A DNA stretch of 16,185 bases from JBKHXU01 sp046565865 (GCA_046565865.1 JBKHXU010000123.1:1-16185), one strand, 5' to 3'; counted from the first letter of the stretch, positions 7,311-14,701 are shown. Notes: generated from the sequence alone by a model not told the origin. Numbers and translations: made by a program.

Positions 7311-7315
7311 GGGAG
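7311..7315 (+). promoter_or_regulatory. Ribosome-binding site deciding the PLD-protein start
   Basis: GGGAG lies five bases before GTG 7321. This favours MTRKRWIFIAV as the N-terminus over the in-frame GTG at 7309, which itself overlaps the ribosome-binding site. Confidence 0.55.
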
Positions 7316-7320
7316 CAGGT

Positions 7321-8916
7321 GTGACACGGAAGCGTTGGATTTTCATCGCGGTCGCGGTGCTCGCCCTGATGTGGCTTGGGGCGCGGTGGTGGACCGAACA
7401 TACCGATCCCACCGCCGATACGCCGCTCGATCGTTTCGGTCCCTACCGCGCGGGCATGAGTCTGCGCGAGAGCTACGAGTCGCTCCCCGACGGCGAACGC
7501 GTCGAGCTCGAAGTGCTGCCAGCCAATCCGCCCGCCTGGCTCGCGCGCTGGCGCCTGTTGGCGCAGACGCGCGACTCGCTCGACATCAGCTACTTTATCG
7601 TCCGCGACGACATATTCGGCGCCGCATTCCTCGGCCACGTGCTGCACAAGGCACAGCAGGGCGTGCGCGTACGACTGTTGTTCGATGCCCAAGGTACGAG
7701 TTTGTCCAAGAGCGTGCGCGGTAACGACTATCTCGATGCGCTCGCCAACACCGACAACATCGCGCTGAAGTTGTACCGGCCGCTGCTCAACCGCTACCTC
7801 GAGGCGTTCGCCAAGCTCAATCCGGTGGCGGCGGTGGCGAGCGAGCACGACAAGATTCTGGTGAGCGACGGCCGGCGCGGCATGATCGGCGGCCGCAACA
7901 TCTCGGCCGAGTACTTCGCGCACGGCGCCGACATGCCAAACGCGTTTCGCGATATCGATATCGTGCTCAAAGGCCGCGCCGTTGCGCGCGCGCTGACGCG
8001 TGCGTTCGATGCACAGTACAACAGCGACGGTGCCAGCCGCCTGCCGACCGAGACGCTGGATCTGGTAACGCCGGTGCCGGAGCTGCTGCTGGCGTATCGT
8101 GCGATGGATGCCTGGCTCAAGGGTGAATCACTGGCGCCGGAATACGCGCGCGAGATCGAACAGCGCAAGCTCGACTGGCAGCGGGAGCTGACAAAGTACC
8201 CGAAGCTGCGCGGGATCGCCGGGCGCGAGCGGCCGCATCAAGTACGTGCCGAGACGCGGCTGCTCGACAGTCGCACGCGGCTTAAAGCTCAGGGCGATGC
8301 TATCGGCGAGGCGCTGGTGCGCCTGACGCGCGCCGCGCGGGCGCATATTCTCATCCAGAGTCCCTATCTCGTGCTGTCGGAAGAGGGTGTGCGCGTGCTG
8401 GAGGACGCCGGCAAACGCGGCGTGAAGTTGACGATCCTTACTAACAGCCCGTTGTCGAGCGACAACGCGATGAGCCAGGCGTTTTTTCTGGAGCAATGGC
8501 CGGAGATGCTCGCGCGCGTGCCGAACCTGCGCATCTTTGTCAGCGGCGAGAAACGCACGTTGCACAGCAAGCTCATGATCTTCGACGATCGCGTCACCGT
8601 GGTCGGCACGTATAATCTCGATCCGATCAGCATGGCGATCAACAGCGAGATCATGGCCGCGGTATGGTCCGAAGAGTTCGCGCGCGTCGCCGCGACCCAG
8701 CCGCAGTGGATGCTCAAGGCCGGCGCGCCGACGGTGTATGAGTATCGTATTCGCCGCGATGCGCACGGTCAGGCGTTGCGCGGGGCCGACGGCAAGCCGT
8801 TGATCGCGTTCGGCCCGCAACAGCACAGCTCACCCGAGAGCTGGAAGCAGGTGCAGGTCTACTGGAGATTGTTGCAGGCGGCGGAGCAGTTGCCGGGTTT
8901 CTCACCGATTTTCTGA
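7321..8916 (+). CDS. Membrane-anchored phospholipase D family protein (cardiolipin synthase-like)
   Basis: The product is 531 aa with GTG as start. An N-terminal hydrophobic anchor (about residues 5-20, after TRKR) holds it in the inner membrane. Two complete HKD catalytic motifs are present. The first has H176-x-K178-x4-D183 followed by GGRN at 190-193; the second has H415-x-K417-x4-D422 followed by GTYN at 429-432. Each active site of a PLD-family enzyme needs two HKD copies, so this should be catalytically complete. The overall layout resembles bacterial PLD-family proteins of the ClsC (YmdC) type, which make cardiolipin by phosphatidyl transfer. An exported PLD nuclease is less likely given the membrane anchor. 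The C-terminal 60 residues (after YEYRI) form a domain I do not recognise. It follows the EEP lipoprotein gene by 63 bases and is probably co-transcribed. Cardiolipin synthesis is inferred, not shown. Confidence 0.85.
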   Translation: MTRKRWIFIAVAVLALMWLGARWWTEHTDPTADTPLDRFGPYRAGMSLRESYESLPDGERVELEVLPANPPAWLARWRLLAQTRDSLDISYFIVRDDIFGAAFLGHVLHKAQQGVRVRLLFDAQGTSLSKSVRGNDYLDALANTDNIALKLYRPLLNRYLEAFAKLNPVAAVASEHDKILVSDGRRGMIGGRNISAEYFAHGADMPNAFRDIDIVLKGRAVARALTRAFDAQYNSDGASRLPTETLDLVTPVPELLLAYRAMDAWLKGESLAPEYAREIEQRKLDWQRELTKYPKLRGIAGRERPHQVRAETRLLDSRTRLKAQGDAIGEALVRLTRAARAHILIQSPYLVLSEEGVRVLEDAGKRGVKLTILTNSPLSSDNAMSQAFFLEQWPEMLARVPNLRIFVSGEKRTLHSKLMIFDDRVTVVGTYNLDPISMAINSEIMAAVWSEEFARVAATQPQWMLKAGAPTVYEYRIRRDAHGQALRGADGKPLIAFGPQQHSSPESWKQVQVYWRLLQAAEQLPGFSPIF

Positions 8917-8963
8917 CGGGTTAAACGTCGTCGTTCCTGCGCGGGCGGGATCCAGCGGCCATT

Positions 8964-9014
8964 GGCTAACCGGAGCGGTTGCCCGCATCGATGTGCTCCG
9001 CTAACGTAGCGCAC
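8964..9014 (+). other. Two tandem hairpins upstream of the RNase HII gene
   Basis: Hairpin 1 is GGC-T-AACCG (8964-8972), loop GAG, CGGTT-GCC (8976-8983). Hairpin 2 is GTG-CTC-CGCTA (8993-9003), loop ACG, TAGCG-CAC (9007-9014). Both have three-base loops and one bulge on the 5' side. Neither is followed by a T-run, so they are not canonical terminators. They lie in the 128-base gap between the PLD and RNase HII genes, ahead of an AT-rich TATATATA at 9033-9040. Confidence 0.4.
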
Positions 9015-9044
9015 CATCCGATCGATCTCCAATATATATAAGGA

Positions 9045-9998
9045 ATGGCGCGCCAACTCGACCAGCTGTCGGTACAGGCGATTCGCGAGCGGTACTTGAA
9101 CGACGCGGCCCCGGTGACGATGCAGACGCTCAATGCCCTGAAGCGCGATCCGCGCGACGGCGTGCAGCAGGTCTACGCCGCTCTCAAAAAGCGCTATGCG
9201 CGCGAGCGCGCGGAACGCACGCGGCTCGATGCCATGCTGAACTTCGAGCGCGTGCTGTGGAAGTCGGGCGTTGAGCACATCGCCGGCGTCGACGAAGTCG
9301 GCATCGGGCCGCTCGCCGGGCCGGTGGTGGCGGCGGCCGTCGTCTTCCCGCCGGGGGCGCAGGTGCCGGGCGTCGACGACTCCAAGCGCCTGGACGCCGA
9401 TACCCGCGCCGAGCTGGATCGGGCGATCCGCGCGTGCGCGAGCGGCATCGGCATCGGCGTCGCCGAGGTGAGCGAGATCGATGCGATCAACGTGTATCAG
9501 GCGGGGCTGCTCGCGATGCGCCGCGCGGTCGAGGCGCTGCCGCTGCCGCCGCAGCACGTATTGGTCGACGCGCGCACGATCCCGGGCGTCAACGCGCCAC
9601 AGAATCCGTTCACCAAGGGTGACGGCATCAACTTTTCGATCGCCGCCGCCTCGATCGTGGCCAAGACCTATCGCGACCGCTTGATGGAGGCGACCGACCC
9701 GCAATATCCCGAGTACGGCTTCGCGCGCCACAAAGGCTACAGTACCCCGGTGCACCAGGCGGCGATCCGACGTTACGGACCGTGTCCGCTGCACCGTTTG
9801 TCGTATCCGTTCATTCGTGAGTTGTGCGGCGAGTACTCGCCGAGGTTTTACGCGCTGCAAAAACAGCTTGCCGGTGCGCGTTCGGCGCGCGACCTGGAAC
9901 GCTTCGAGCACCAATTAAAAGACGCCACCGCGACGCTATCGCACGCGGAGCAAAAAAAGCTCAAGCTCGTTCTCCACCGCCGCTGGAAAGCGCTGTAA
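9045..9998 (+). CDS. rnhB: Ribonuclease HII, long form with altered GRG motif
   Basis: The 317-aa protein has an RNase HII catalytic domain (about residues 78-270) after an N-terminal extension of about 75 residues that is rich in charged residues. Typical rnhB products are about 200-260 aa. RNase HII nicks 5' of ribonucleotides embedded in DNA. The catalytic acids are all present: D83 and E84 (AGVDEVG), D175 (HVLVDAR) and D211 (TYRDRLM). The partner tyrosine Y209 and the family stretches FSIAAASIVAK and ARHKGYSTPVH are also there. The striking change is at 86-88: the family GRG motif, which reads the ribonucleotide at the junction, is GIG here (I87 replaces R). A lysine/arginine-rich C-terminal tail of about 45 residues follows. 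The start ATG 9045 directly abuts AGGA with no spacer, so ATG 9120 is an alternative that shortens only the extension. It could be a second, specialised RNase HII paralogue. Confidence 0.85.
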   Translation: MARQLDQLSVQAIRERYLNDAAPVTMQTLNALKRDPRDGVQQVYAALKKRYARERAERTRLDAMLNFERVLWKSGVEHIAGVDEVGIGPLAGPVVAAAVVFPPGAQVPGVDDSKRLDADTRAELDRAIRACASGIGIGVAEVSEIDAINVYQAGLLAMRRAVEALPLPPQHVLVDARTIPGVNAPQNPFTKGDGINFSIAAASIVAKTYRDRLMEATDPQYPEYGFARHKGYSTPVHQAAIRRYGPCPLHRLSYPFIRELCGEYSPRFYALQKQLAGARSARDLERFEHQLKDATATLSHAEQKKLKLVLHRRWKAL

Positions 9999-10037
9999 CC
10001 ATCGCGCGCGTCGCTACAAACGCCCGCGGTGCGGCGC

Positions 10038-10043
10038 TACAAT
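10038..10043 (+). promoter_or_regulatory. Possible -10 box for the Nudix/TerB genes
   Basis: TACAAT matches the sigma-70 -10 consensus at five of six positions, and a start point near 10050 would give a very short leader to ATG 10054. The -35 region at the right spacing (TACAAA) is poor. The sequence CGCTACAA occurs twice, at 10012-10019 and 10035-10042. Confidence 0.3.
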
Positions 10044-10053
10044 GCGGTGACGT

Positions 10054-10635
10054 ATGAAGTACTGCAATCTCTGTGGCGCGGAAGTCGAGTGGCGGGTGCC
10101 GGATGGCGATACCCACTCGCGCCATGTCTGCCCCCAATGCAGCACCGTTCATTATTCCAATCCCAAGGTCGTGGTCGGCTGCCTGCCGCGCTGGAACGAT
10201 CAGGTGTTGATGTGCAAGCGCGCCATCGAACCGCGTTACGGCCTCTGGACCCTGCCCGCCGGCTTTCTCGAAAACAACGAGAGCACGATCGAAGGCGCGA
10301 TGCGTGAGACCTGGGAGGAGGCGGGCGCGCGCGTCGACATCGCCGGCCTGTACACCTTGTTCAATCTGCCGCACGTCAACCAGGTGTACGTGATTTTCCT
10401 CGCCGATCTGAAGGGGCCGGAGTTCGGTCCCGGCACCGAGAGTCTGGAGGTCAAGTTGTACCACGAGGCCGACATCCCATGGCAGCAGATCGCGTTTCCG
10501 GTCGTGGAACAGACGCTGAAGCTGTTTTTCGACGACCGCCGTCGCGGGGTGTATCGCACCCACACCGGCGACATCGTCCGCCGGCCCGGCCCGGAGCGCG
10601 CGTTCGACGTTCGTATGTTGCGTCACCTGACATGA
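10054..10635 (+). CDS. Nudix hydrolase with N-terminal zinc ribbon
   Basis: The 193-aa enzyme opens with a four-cysteine zinc ribbon (C4-x2-C7 and C26-x2-C29), the Nudix_N_2-type arrangement. A Nudix domain follows with an exact Nudix box at residues 70-92: G70, E76, R84, E85, E88, E89 and G91 fit Gx5Ex7REUxEExGU. Nudix enzymes cleave nucleoside diphosphates linked to another moiety, with Mg2+ bound by the box glutamates. Zinc-ribbon relatives include NADH and ADP-ribose/FAD-type pyrophosphatases, but the exact substrate cannot be read from sequence. The enzyme should be cytoplasmic. The stop codon overlaps the next start (ATGA, 10632-10635), so it is translationally coupled to the TerB-like gene. 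It follows rnhB by 55 bases and may have its own weak promoter in that gap. Confidence 0.9.
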   Translation: MKYCNLCGAEVEWRVPDGDTHSRHVCPQCSTVHYSNPKVVVGCLPRWNDQVLMCKRAIEPRYGLWTLPAGFLENNESTIEGAMRETWEEAGARVDIAGLYTLFNLPHVNQVYVIFLADLKGPEFGPGTESLEVKLYHEADIPWQQIAFPVVEQTLKLFFDDRRRGVYRTHTGDIVRRPGPERAFDVRMLRHLT

Positions 10636-11099
10636 TCGACGCCATCCGCAAGTTCTTCGACCGCCAAATCGGCGACGCCCGTTCCGACTCCGGCCAATCG
10701 GACACACGCCGCGTGCAGATCGCGACCGCGGCGCTGTTGCTCGAAATGGTGCGCATGGACGAACGCATGCTCGACGCGGAACGCGAGGCCGTCGTCGACG
10801 CCGTGCGCCGCGTGCTGAACGTGAGCGAGGCGGATACCGCTGAGCTGCTGCGTTTGGCCGAAGCGCAAACGCGCCAAGCGACCGACTATTTTCAATTCAC
10901 ATCCCTCATCAACCAGTCGTTCACACCGGCGCAGAAAGAGCAAGTCATCGAGCAGCTCTGGCGCGTTGCGTACGCCGACGGCAGTCTGCATCGCTATGAG
11001 GAACACCTGGTGCGTAAGCTCGCGGAGCTGCTGTACGTGCCGCATAGCGCGTTCATCGCCGCGAAGTTGCGGGCGCGGGATGGGGGCGGTGGGGGTTGA
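10632..11099 (+). CDS. TerB-family (tellurite resistance-like) protein
   Basis: This is a 155-aa, mainly helical, soluble protein with the TerB-like pattern. It has an early helix TAALLLEMVRMDERMLDAER (acidic residues in a D/E-rich turn), then a later LWRVAYADGSLHRYEEHLVR repeat of the same type. Each half carries the acidic DxxxxxxE-like cluster that in TerB proteins is proposed to bind metal. The start ATG 10632 overlaps the Nudix stop. The frame is open further upstream, but only as a shadow of the Nudix gene. The protein ends in a glycine-run tail (ARDGGGGG). Stand-alone TerB proteins of this size are common in proteobacteria without any tellurite operon. The function is unknown, possibly metal- or membrane-stress-related, so a tellurite role should not be assumed. 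Confidence 0.8.
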   Translation: MIDAIRKFFDRQIGDARSDSGQSDTRRVQIATAALLLEMVRMDERMLDAEREAVVDAVRRVLNVSEADTAELLRLAEAQTRQATDYFQFTSLINQSFTPAQKEQVIEQLWRVAYADGSLHRYEEHLVRKLAELLYVPHSAFIAAKLRARDGGGGG

Positions 11100-11100
11100 G

Positions 11101-11115
11101 CCGCGCTCGGCGCGG
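11101..11115 (+). other. Perfect 6-bp hairpin after the TerB gene
   Basis: CCGCGC (11101-11106), TCG, GCGCGG (11110-11115) directly follows the stop codon. No T-run follows, so it is at best a weak or Rho-assisted end signal between the TerB gene and tgt. Confidence 0.3.
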
Positions 11116-11171
11116 GCCCGTCGAGGTACATCGCTTGCGGCCGAATCCCGCCCCTCGATGCTTCGCGCGCT

Positions 11172-12305
11172 ATGAAATTTGAGCTGCTCGTTTCCGACGG
11201 GGCCGCGCGCCGCGGTCGCATGACGTTCAATCGCGGTGTGGTCGAGACGCCGGCGTTCATGCCGGTCGGCACCTACGGCACGGTAAAGGCGATGACGGCG
11301 GAGGAGTTGCGCTCGGTCGGCGCGGAGATCGTGCTCGGCAATACGTTTCACTTGATGTTGCGCCCGGGCATCGACGTGGTGAAGGCGCACGGCGGATTGC
11401 ACCGGTTCATGCATTGGGACGGACCGATCCTGACCGACTCCGGCGGGTTTCAGGTGTTTAGTTTGGGCGCGCTACGAAAACTGTCGGAGGAGGGTGTGTG
11501 GTTCCAGTCGCCGGTCGACGGCGCGCGCGTGTTTCTCGATCCGGAGCGATCGATGGCGGTGCAGCAGGCGCTCGCGGCCGACATCCTCATGGTGTTCGAC
11601 GAGTGCACGCCGCACCCGGCGACGGAGGAGCAGGCGCGCGAATCGATGGAGCTTTCCCTGCGTTGGGCCGAACGCAGCAAGATCGCGCACGGCGATCGGC
11701 CGGGCGCGCTGTTCGGCATTGTGCAGGGTGGCATGTACGAGCACTTACGCGACATTTCACTAACGGGACTTAAGCAGATTGGCTTTGATGGCTACGCCAT
11801 CGGCGGCCTTTCCGTCGGCGAGCCCAAGCCCGAGATGTACCGCGTGCTGAGCCACGTCGCGCCGCAGCTACCGGCGGACCGGCCGCGCTATTTAATGGGT
11901 GTTGGCACGCCGGAGGATTTGGTCGAGGCGGTGCGTCGCGGCATGGACATGTTCGATTGCGTACTCCCGACCCGCAACGCCCGCAACGGCTGGCTCTACA
12001 CCACGACCGGCCACCTCAAAATCCGCAACAGTCGCTTCGCCAGCGATACCCGCCCGATCGATGAGAGCTGCCAGTGCTATACCTGTCGCCACTACAGCCG
12101 GGCGTACCTGCGACATTTGGACCAGGCGAACGAGATTCTGGGGGCCAGGCTCGCGACGCTGCACAACCTGCACTATTACCAGCAGCTGATGCAGGGATTG
12201 CGCGGTGCCATCGCCGAAAAAAGGCTGGATGATTTCGTCGATACGTTTTATCGTATGCGCCGCCAAACGCCAGGCAGCGTGTCGCACAACGACGGTACCG
12301 CCTGA
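11172..12305 (+). CDS. tgt: Queuine (preQ1) tRNA-guanine transglycosylase
   Basis: Tgt swaps guanine for preQ1 at the wobble position of GUN-anticodon tRNAs (Asp, Asn, His, Tyr), the committed tRNA step of queuosine synthesis. The 377-aa length is normal for bacterial enzymes. The TIM-barrel motifs are intact: D89 in LTDSGGFQVFS, the nucleophile D262 in MFDCVLPTRNARNG, and FGIVQGGMY. The zinc site is C300-x-C302-x2-C305 with H331, spaced as in well-studied Tgt enzymes. ATG 11172 gives the standard MKFELL opening, although no clear ribosome-binding site is seen. In many gammaproteobacteria queA lies directly upstream; here the TerB-like gene takes that place. It leads into yajC-secD-secF, the usual order. 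Confidence 0.97.
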   Translation: MKFELLVSDGAARRGRMTFNRGVVETPAFMPVGTYGTVKAMTAEELRSVGAEIVLGNTFHLMLRPGIDVVKAHGGLHRFMHWDGPILTDSGGFQVFSLGALRKLSEEGVWFQSPVDGARVFLDPERSMAVQQALAADILMVFDECTPHPATEEQARESMELSLRWAERSKIAHGDRPGALFGIVQGGMYEHLRDISLTGLKQIGFDGYAIGGLSVGEPKPEMYRVLSHVAPQLPADRPRYLMGVGTPEDLVEAVRRGMDMFDCVLPTRNARNGWLYTTTGHLKIRNSRFASDTRPIDESCQCYTCRHYSRAYLRHLDQANEILGARLATLHNLHYYQQLMQGLRGAIAEKRLDDFVDTFYRMRRQTPGSVSHNDGTA

Positions 12306-12334
12306 CCGGGCCTGGCCGCTAGAACTTCCCAGAC

Positions 12335-12339
12335 GAGGA
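12335..12339 (+). promoter_or_regulatory. Ribosome-binding site deciding the yajC start
   Basis: GAGGA lies five bases before ATG 12345. The in-frame ATG at 12339 overlaps this site, so MNWLIAEAYA is the likelier N-terminus. Confidence 0.55.
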
Positions 12340-12344
12340 TGCAC

Positions 12345-12686
12345 ATGAATTGGTTGATAGCCGAGGCCTACGCGCAGGCGCCCGCCGGCGCGGCGCCGCA
12401 GGGCAGCCCGTACGTGACCCTAATAATGATGGCCGTGCTGTTTGCGGTCTTTTATTTTCTGCTCATCCGTCCCCAAGCCAAGCGCGCCAAAGAGCACAAG
12501 GCGATGGTCGCCGGTCTTGCCAAGGGCGACGAGGTGGTTACGGTCGGTGGCGTTCTCGGGCGCATCACGCACTTGTCCGACAATTTCGTAACGCTGGAAA
12601 TCGCCGACAAGGTCGAGATTAAGGTGCAGCGGCCGTCGATCCAGACGGTCATGCCCAAGGGCACGATCAAGTCGACCGGCGAGTAG
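12345..12686 (+). CDS. yajC: YajC, Sec translocon accessory subunit
   Basis: This 113-aa inner-membrane protein forms part of the SecDF-YajC complex that aids SecYEG export. A short periplasmic N-terminus is followed by one transmembrane helix (about residues 26-44, TLIMMAVLFAVFYFLLI). The family signature RPQAKRAKEHKAM comes next, then a small cytoplasmic domain with a GDEVVTVGGVLGRI segment. The stop codon TAG is itself the first part of the inverted repeat that separates yajC from secD. Confidence 0.95.
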   Translation: MNWLIAEAYAQAPAGAAPQGSPYVTLIMMAVLFAVFYFLLIRPQAKRAKEHKAMVAGLAKGDEVVTVGGVLGRITHLSDNFVTLEIADKVEIKVQRPSIQTVMPKGTIKSTGE

Positions 12687-12771
12687 CAAGTAATCAACGG
12701 CAAGTAACAAGTAGCAAGTGACAAGCGACGAGAAAATCTTGTCTTGCTACTTGAAACTTGCCACTTGCTAC
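12683..12771. repeat. Long imperfect inverted repeat of CAAGTA-type units
   Basis: The left arm (12683-12725) and right arm (12738-12771) pair over 32 bp in four blocks: GTAGCAAGT, GGCAAGT, CAAGTAGCAAG and ACAAG. A 7-base bulge, a 2x2 mismatch and a 2-base bulge separate the blocks, and the loop is 12 bases (12726-12737). Within each arm the unit CAAGTA/CAAGTG recurs, so the element is both a direct and an inverted repeat. It is much more AT-rich than its surroundings and fills the whole yajC-secD gap. In RNA it would form a long hairpin ending 16 bases before the secD ATG. It looks like a dispersed palindromic intergenic repeat; copy number elsewhere cannot be seen. Confidence 0.8.
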
Positions 12772-12787
12772 GCGGTTTAAAAATAGA

Positions 12788-14683
12788 ATGAACCGATACC
12801 CCCTCTGGAAATACTTGATCATCGTCGTCGCCGTTATCGTCGGCGTGATTTACTCCTTGCCGAATTTTTTTGGCGAGGATCCTGCGATCCAGGTGTCGGC
12901 CACGCGCACGACCAAGGTCGATAGCGGCACGCTCGCCCGCGTCGAGCAAGTCCTGCAGCAGGCGAAGTTGGCGTATATCGACACTCAGTTGGACGACACC
13001 GGGCTAAAGGTCCGTTTCGCCGACACCGACACCCAAATCCGTGCGCGCGATATCGTCAGTCGCGAGTTGGGCGAGGGTTACACCGTCGCGCTCAATCTCC
13101 TGCCTGCCACCCCCGGCTGGTTGCAGGCGCTCAACGCCAAGCCGATGTATCTCGGTCTCGATCTGCGCGGCGGCGTGCACTTCCTAATGCAGGTGGACAT
13201 GCGCGCGGTGCTGAAGAAGTCGCTCGAAAGCACGCTCGACGACGTGCGCCGGGCGCTGCGCGAGAACAAGGTGCGTTATGTCGCCGTCTCGCGCCTCGAG
13301 AGCGGCGCGGTTGAGGCGGTATTCCGCGACGCCAAGGAGCGCGACCGCGCGCGCGAGGTGATTCGCAAGGAAATGCGCGACCTGGAGCTGACCGACGTTG
13401 ATCGCGGTAGCGACTATGTATTGAGCGCCAGGATCTCCGAGACGGCACTGACCGAAAAACGCCGCTTCGCGCTGGAACAGAACATGACCGCGCTGCGCAA
13501 CCGCATCGACGAGCTCGGCGTCGCCGAACCGGTGATCCAGCAGCAAGGCCAGGAGCGCATCGTGGTGCAGCTCCCCGGCGTGCAAGACACGGCGCGCGCC
13601 AAGGAGATCCTTGGACGCACCGCGACCCTCGAAATCATGCTCGTCGATGAAGAGGCAATGGCTAGCGGCGGCGCCAACGTGCCGCTCGGTTCCAAGCTTT
13701 ATCGCATGCGCGACGGTCGCCCGATCATTCTTAAAAATCGCATCATCTATTCCGGCGATAACATTGTTGACGCCGCACCCGGTTTCGACAGCCAGAACAG
13801 CCGGCCGATCGTGTCGATCTCGCTCGATGCGCGCGGCGCCGCCATCAACCAGCGGGTGACTGGCGAGAACGTCAACAAGCGTATGGCCGTCGTGTACATC
13901 GAGATCAAATCCGATCCCAAGCTCGATGAACAGGGCCGGCCGGTGCTGGACGAAGAGGGGCGGCCGGCGCGCGTGAGCCGGCGCATCGAGGAGGTCATCA
14001 CCGCGCCCGTCATTCGCCAGCAGCTCGGCAAGCGCTTCCAGATCGAAGGCATCGACAGCGTGCAGGAGGCGAACGAGCTGGCGCTGCTGCTGCGCGCGGG
14101 TGCGCTGGCGGCGCCGGTCGAGATCATCGAAGAGCGCACGGTCGGTCCGAGTCTGGGCAAAGAAAACATCGAGCGCGGCTTTCAGTCGACGTGGATCGGT
14201 TTCGCGGCGATCGCGGTGTTTATGAGCGTGTACTACCTCGCGTTCGGCGTGATCTCCGTCGTAGCGCTCGGTATCAACGTACTGTTCCTGGTCGCGCTGT
14301 TGTCGATGCTGCAAGCAACGCTGACGCTGCCGGGCATGGCCGGTATCGCGCTAACGGTCGGCATGGCGATCGACGCCAACGTGCTCATCAACGAGCGTAT
14401 CCGCGAGGAGCTGCGCAACGGCAACACGCCGCAGGCCGCGATCCACGCCGGTTACGAGCGCGCGTTCGGAACGATTCTCGACTCCAATATCACCACGCTC
14501 ATCGCCGGCATCGCGCTGCTCGCGTTCGGTAGCGGATCGGTGCGCGGCTTCGCCGTGGTGCTGTGTCTGGGCATTCTGACATCGATCTTCAGCGCGGTGA
14601 TGGTGTCGCGCGGCATCGTGAACGCTCTGTACGGCGGCCGCCGACTTTCCAGCCTCGCCATCGGCAATACCTCCTGGAAGTAA
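12788..14683 (+). CDS. secD: SecD, protein-export membrane protein
   Basis: SecD (631 aa, usual length) works with SecF and YajC to pull proteins across the inner membrane using proton motive force. One N-terminal transmembrane helix (about residues 8-27) is followed by a large periplasmic region. That region begins with the D1 motif YLGLDLRGGVHF and includes RIVVQLPGVQD. A C-terminal bundle of about five helices begins near residue 475, with the GMAIDANVLINERIREE motif that holds the acidic proton-path residue. ATG 12788 was chosen over an upstream in-frame TTG (12758), because the extra codons lie in the inverted repeat and the protein then opens MNRYPLWKYL as in homologues. No Shine-Dalgarno precedes this ATG, so translation may rely on coupling or on the structure of the repeat (inference). 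Confidence 0.96.
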   Translation: MNRYPLWKYLIIVVAVIVGVIYSLPNFFGEDPAIQVSATRTTKVDSGTLARVEQVLQQAKLAYIDTQLDDTGLKVRFADTDTQIRARDIVSRELGEGYTVALNLLPATPGWLQALNAKPMYLGLDLRGGVHFLMQVDMRAVLKKSLESTLDDVRRALRENKVRYVAVSRLESGAVEAVFRDAKERDRAREVIRKEMRDLELTDVDRGSDYVLSARISETALTEKRRFALEQNMTALRNRIDELGVAEPVIQQQGQERIVVQLPGVQDTARAKEILGRTATLEIMLVDEEAMASGGANVPLGSKLYRMRDGRPIILKNRIIYSGDNIVDAAPGFDSQNSRPIVSISLDARGAAINQRVTGENVNKRMAVVYIEIKSDPKLDEQGRPVLDEEGRPARVSRRIEEVITAPVIRQQLGKRFQIEGIDSVQEANELALLLRAGALAAPVEIIEERTVGPSLGKENIERGFQSTWIGFAAIAVFMSVYYLAFGVISVVALGINVLFLVALLSMLQATLTLPGMAGIALTVGMAIDANVLINERIREELRNGNTPQAAIHAGYERAFGTILDSNITTLIAGIALLAFGSGSVRGFAVVLCLGILTSIFSAVMVSRGIVNALYGGRRLSSLAIGNTSWK

Positions 14684-14701
14684 CGGAACGAGACAAGCGC
14701 C

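Noticed and set aside
10479..10631. N-terminal extension of the TerB-like protein
   Set aside because: It is an Arg/Pro-rich out-of-frame shadow of the Nudix gene; ATG 10632 with the ATGA overlap is the natural start.
12683..12771. CRISPR array at the CAAGTA repeats
   Set aside because: The units are only 6-11 bases, arranged as a palindrome without regular spacers, and no cas gene is nearby.
12758..12787. Upstream TTG start extending SecD by ten residues
   Set aside because: The extra codons fall inside the inverted repeat and would displace the normal SecD N-terminus.
12452..12949. Minus-strand 165-codon frame across the yajC-secD gap
   Set aside because: Its repeated LATCYL/ITCY peptide is the translation of the CAAGTA inverted repeat; the rest shadows yajC and secD.
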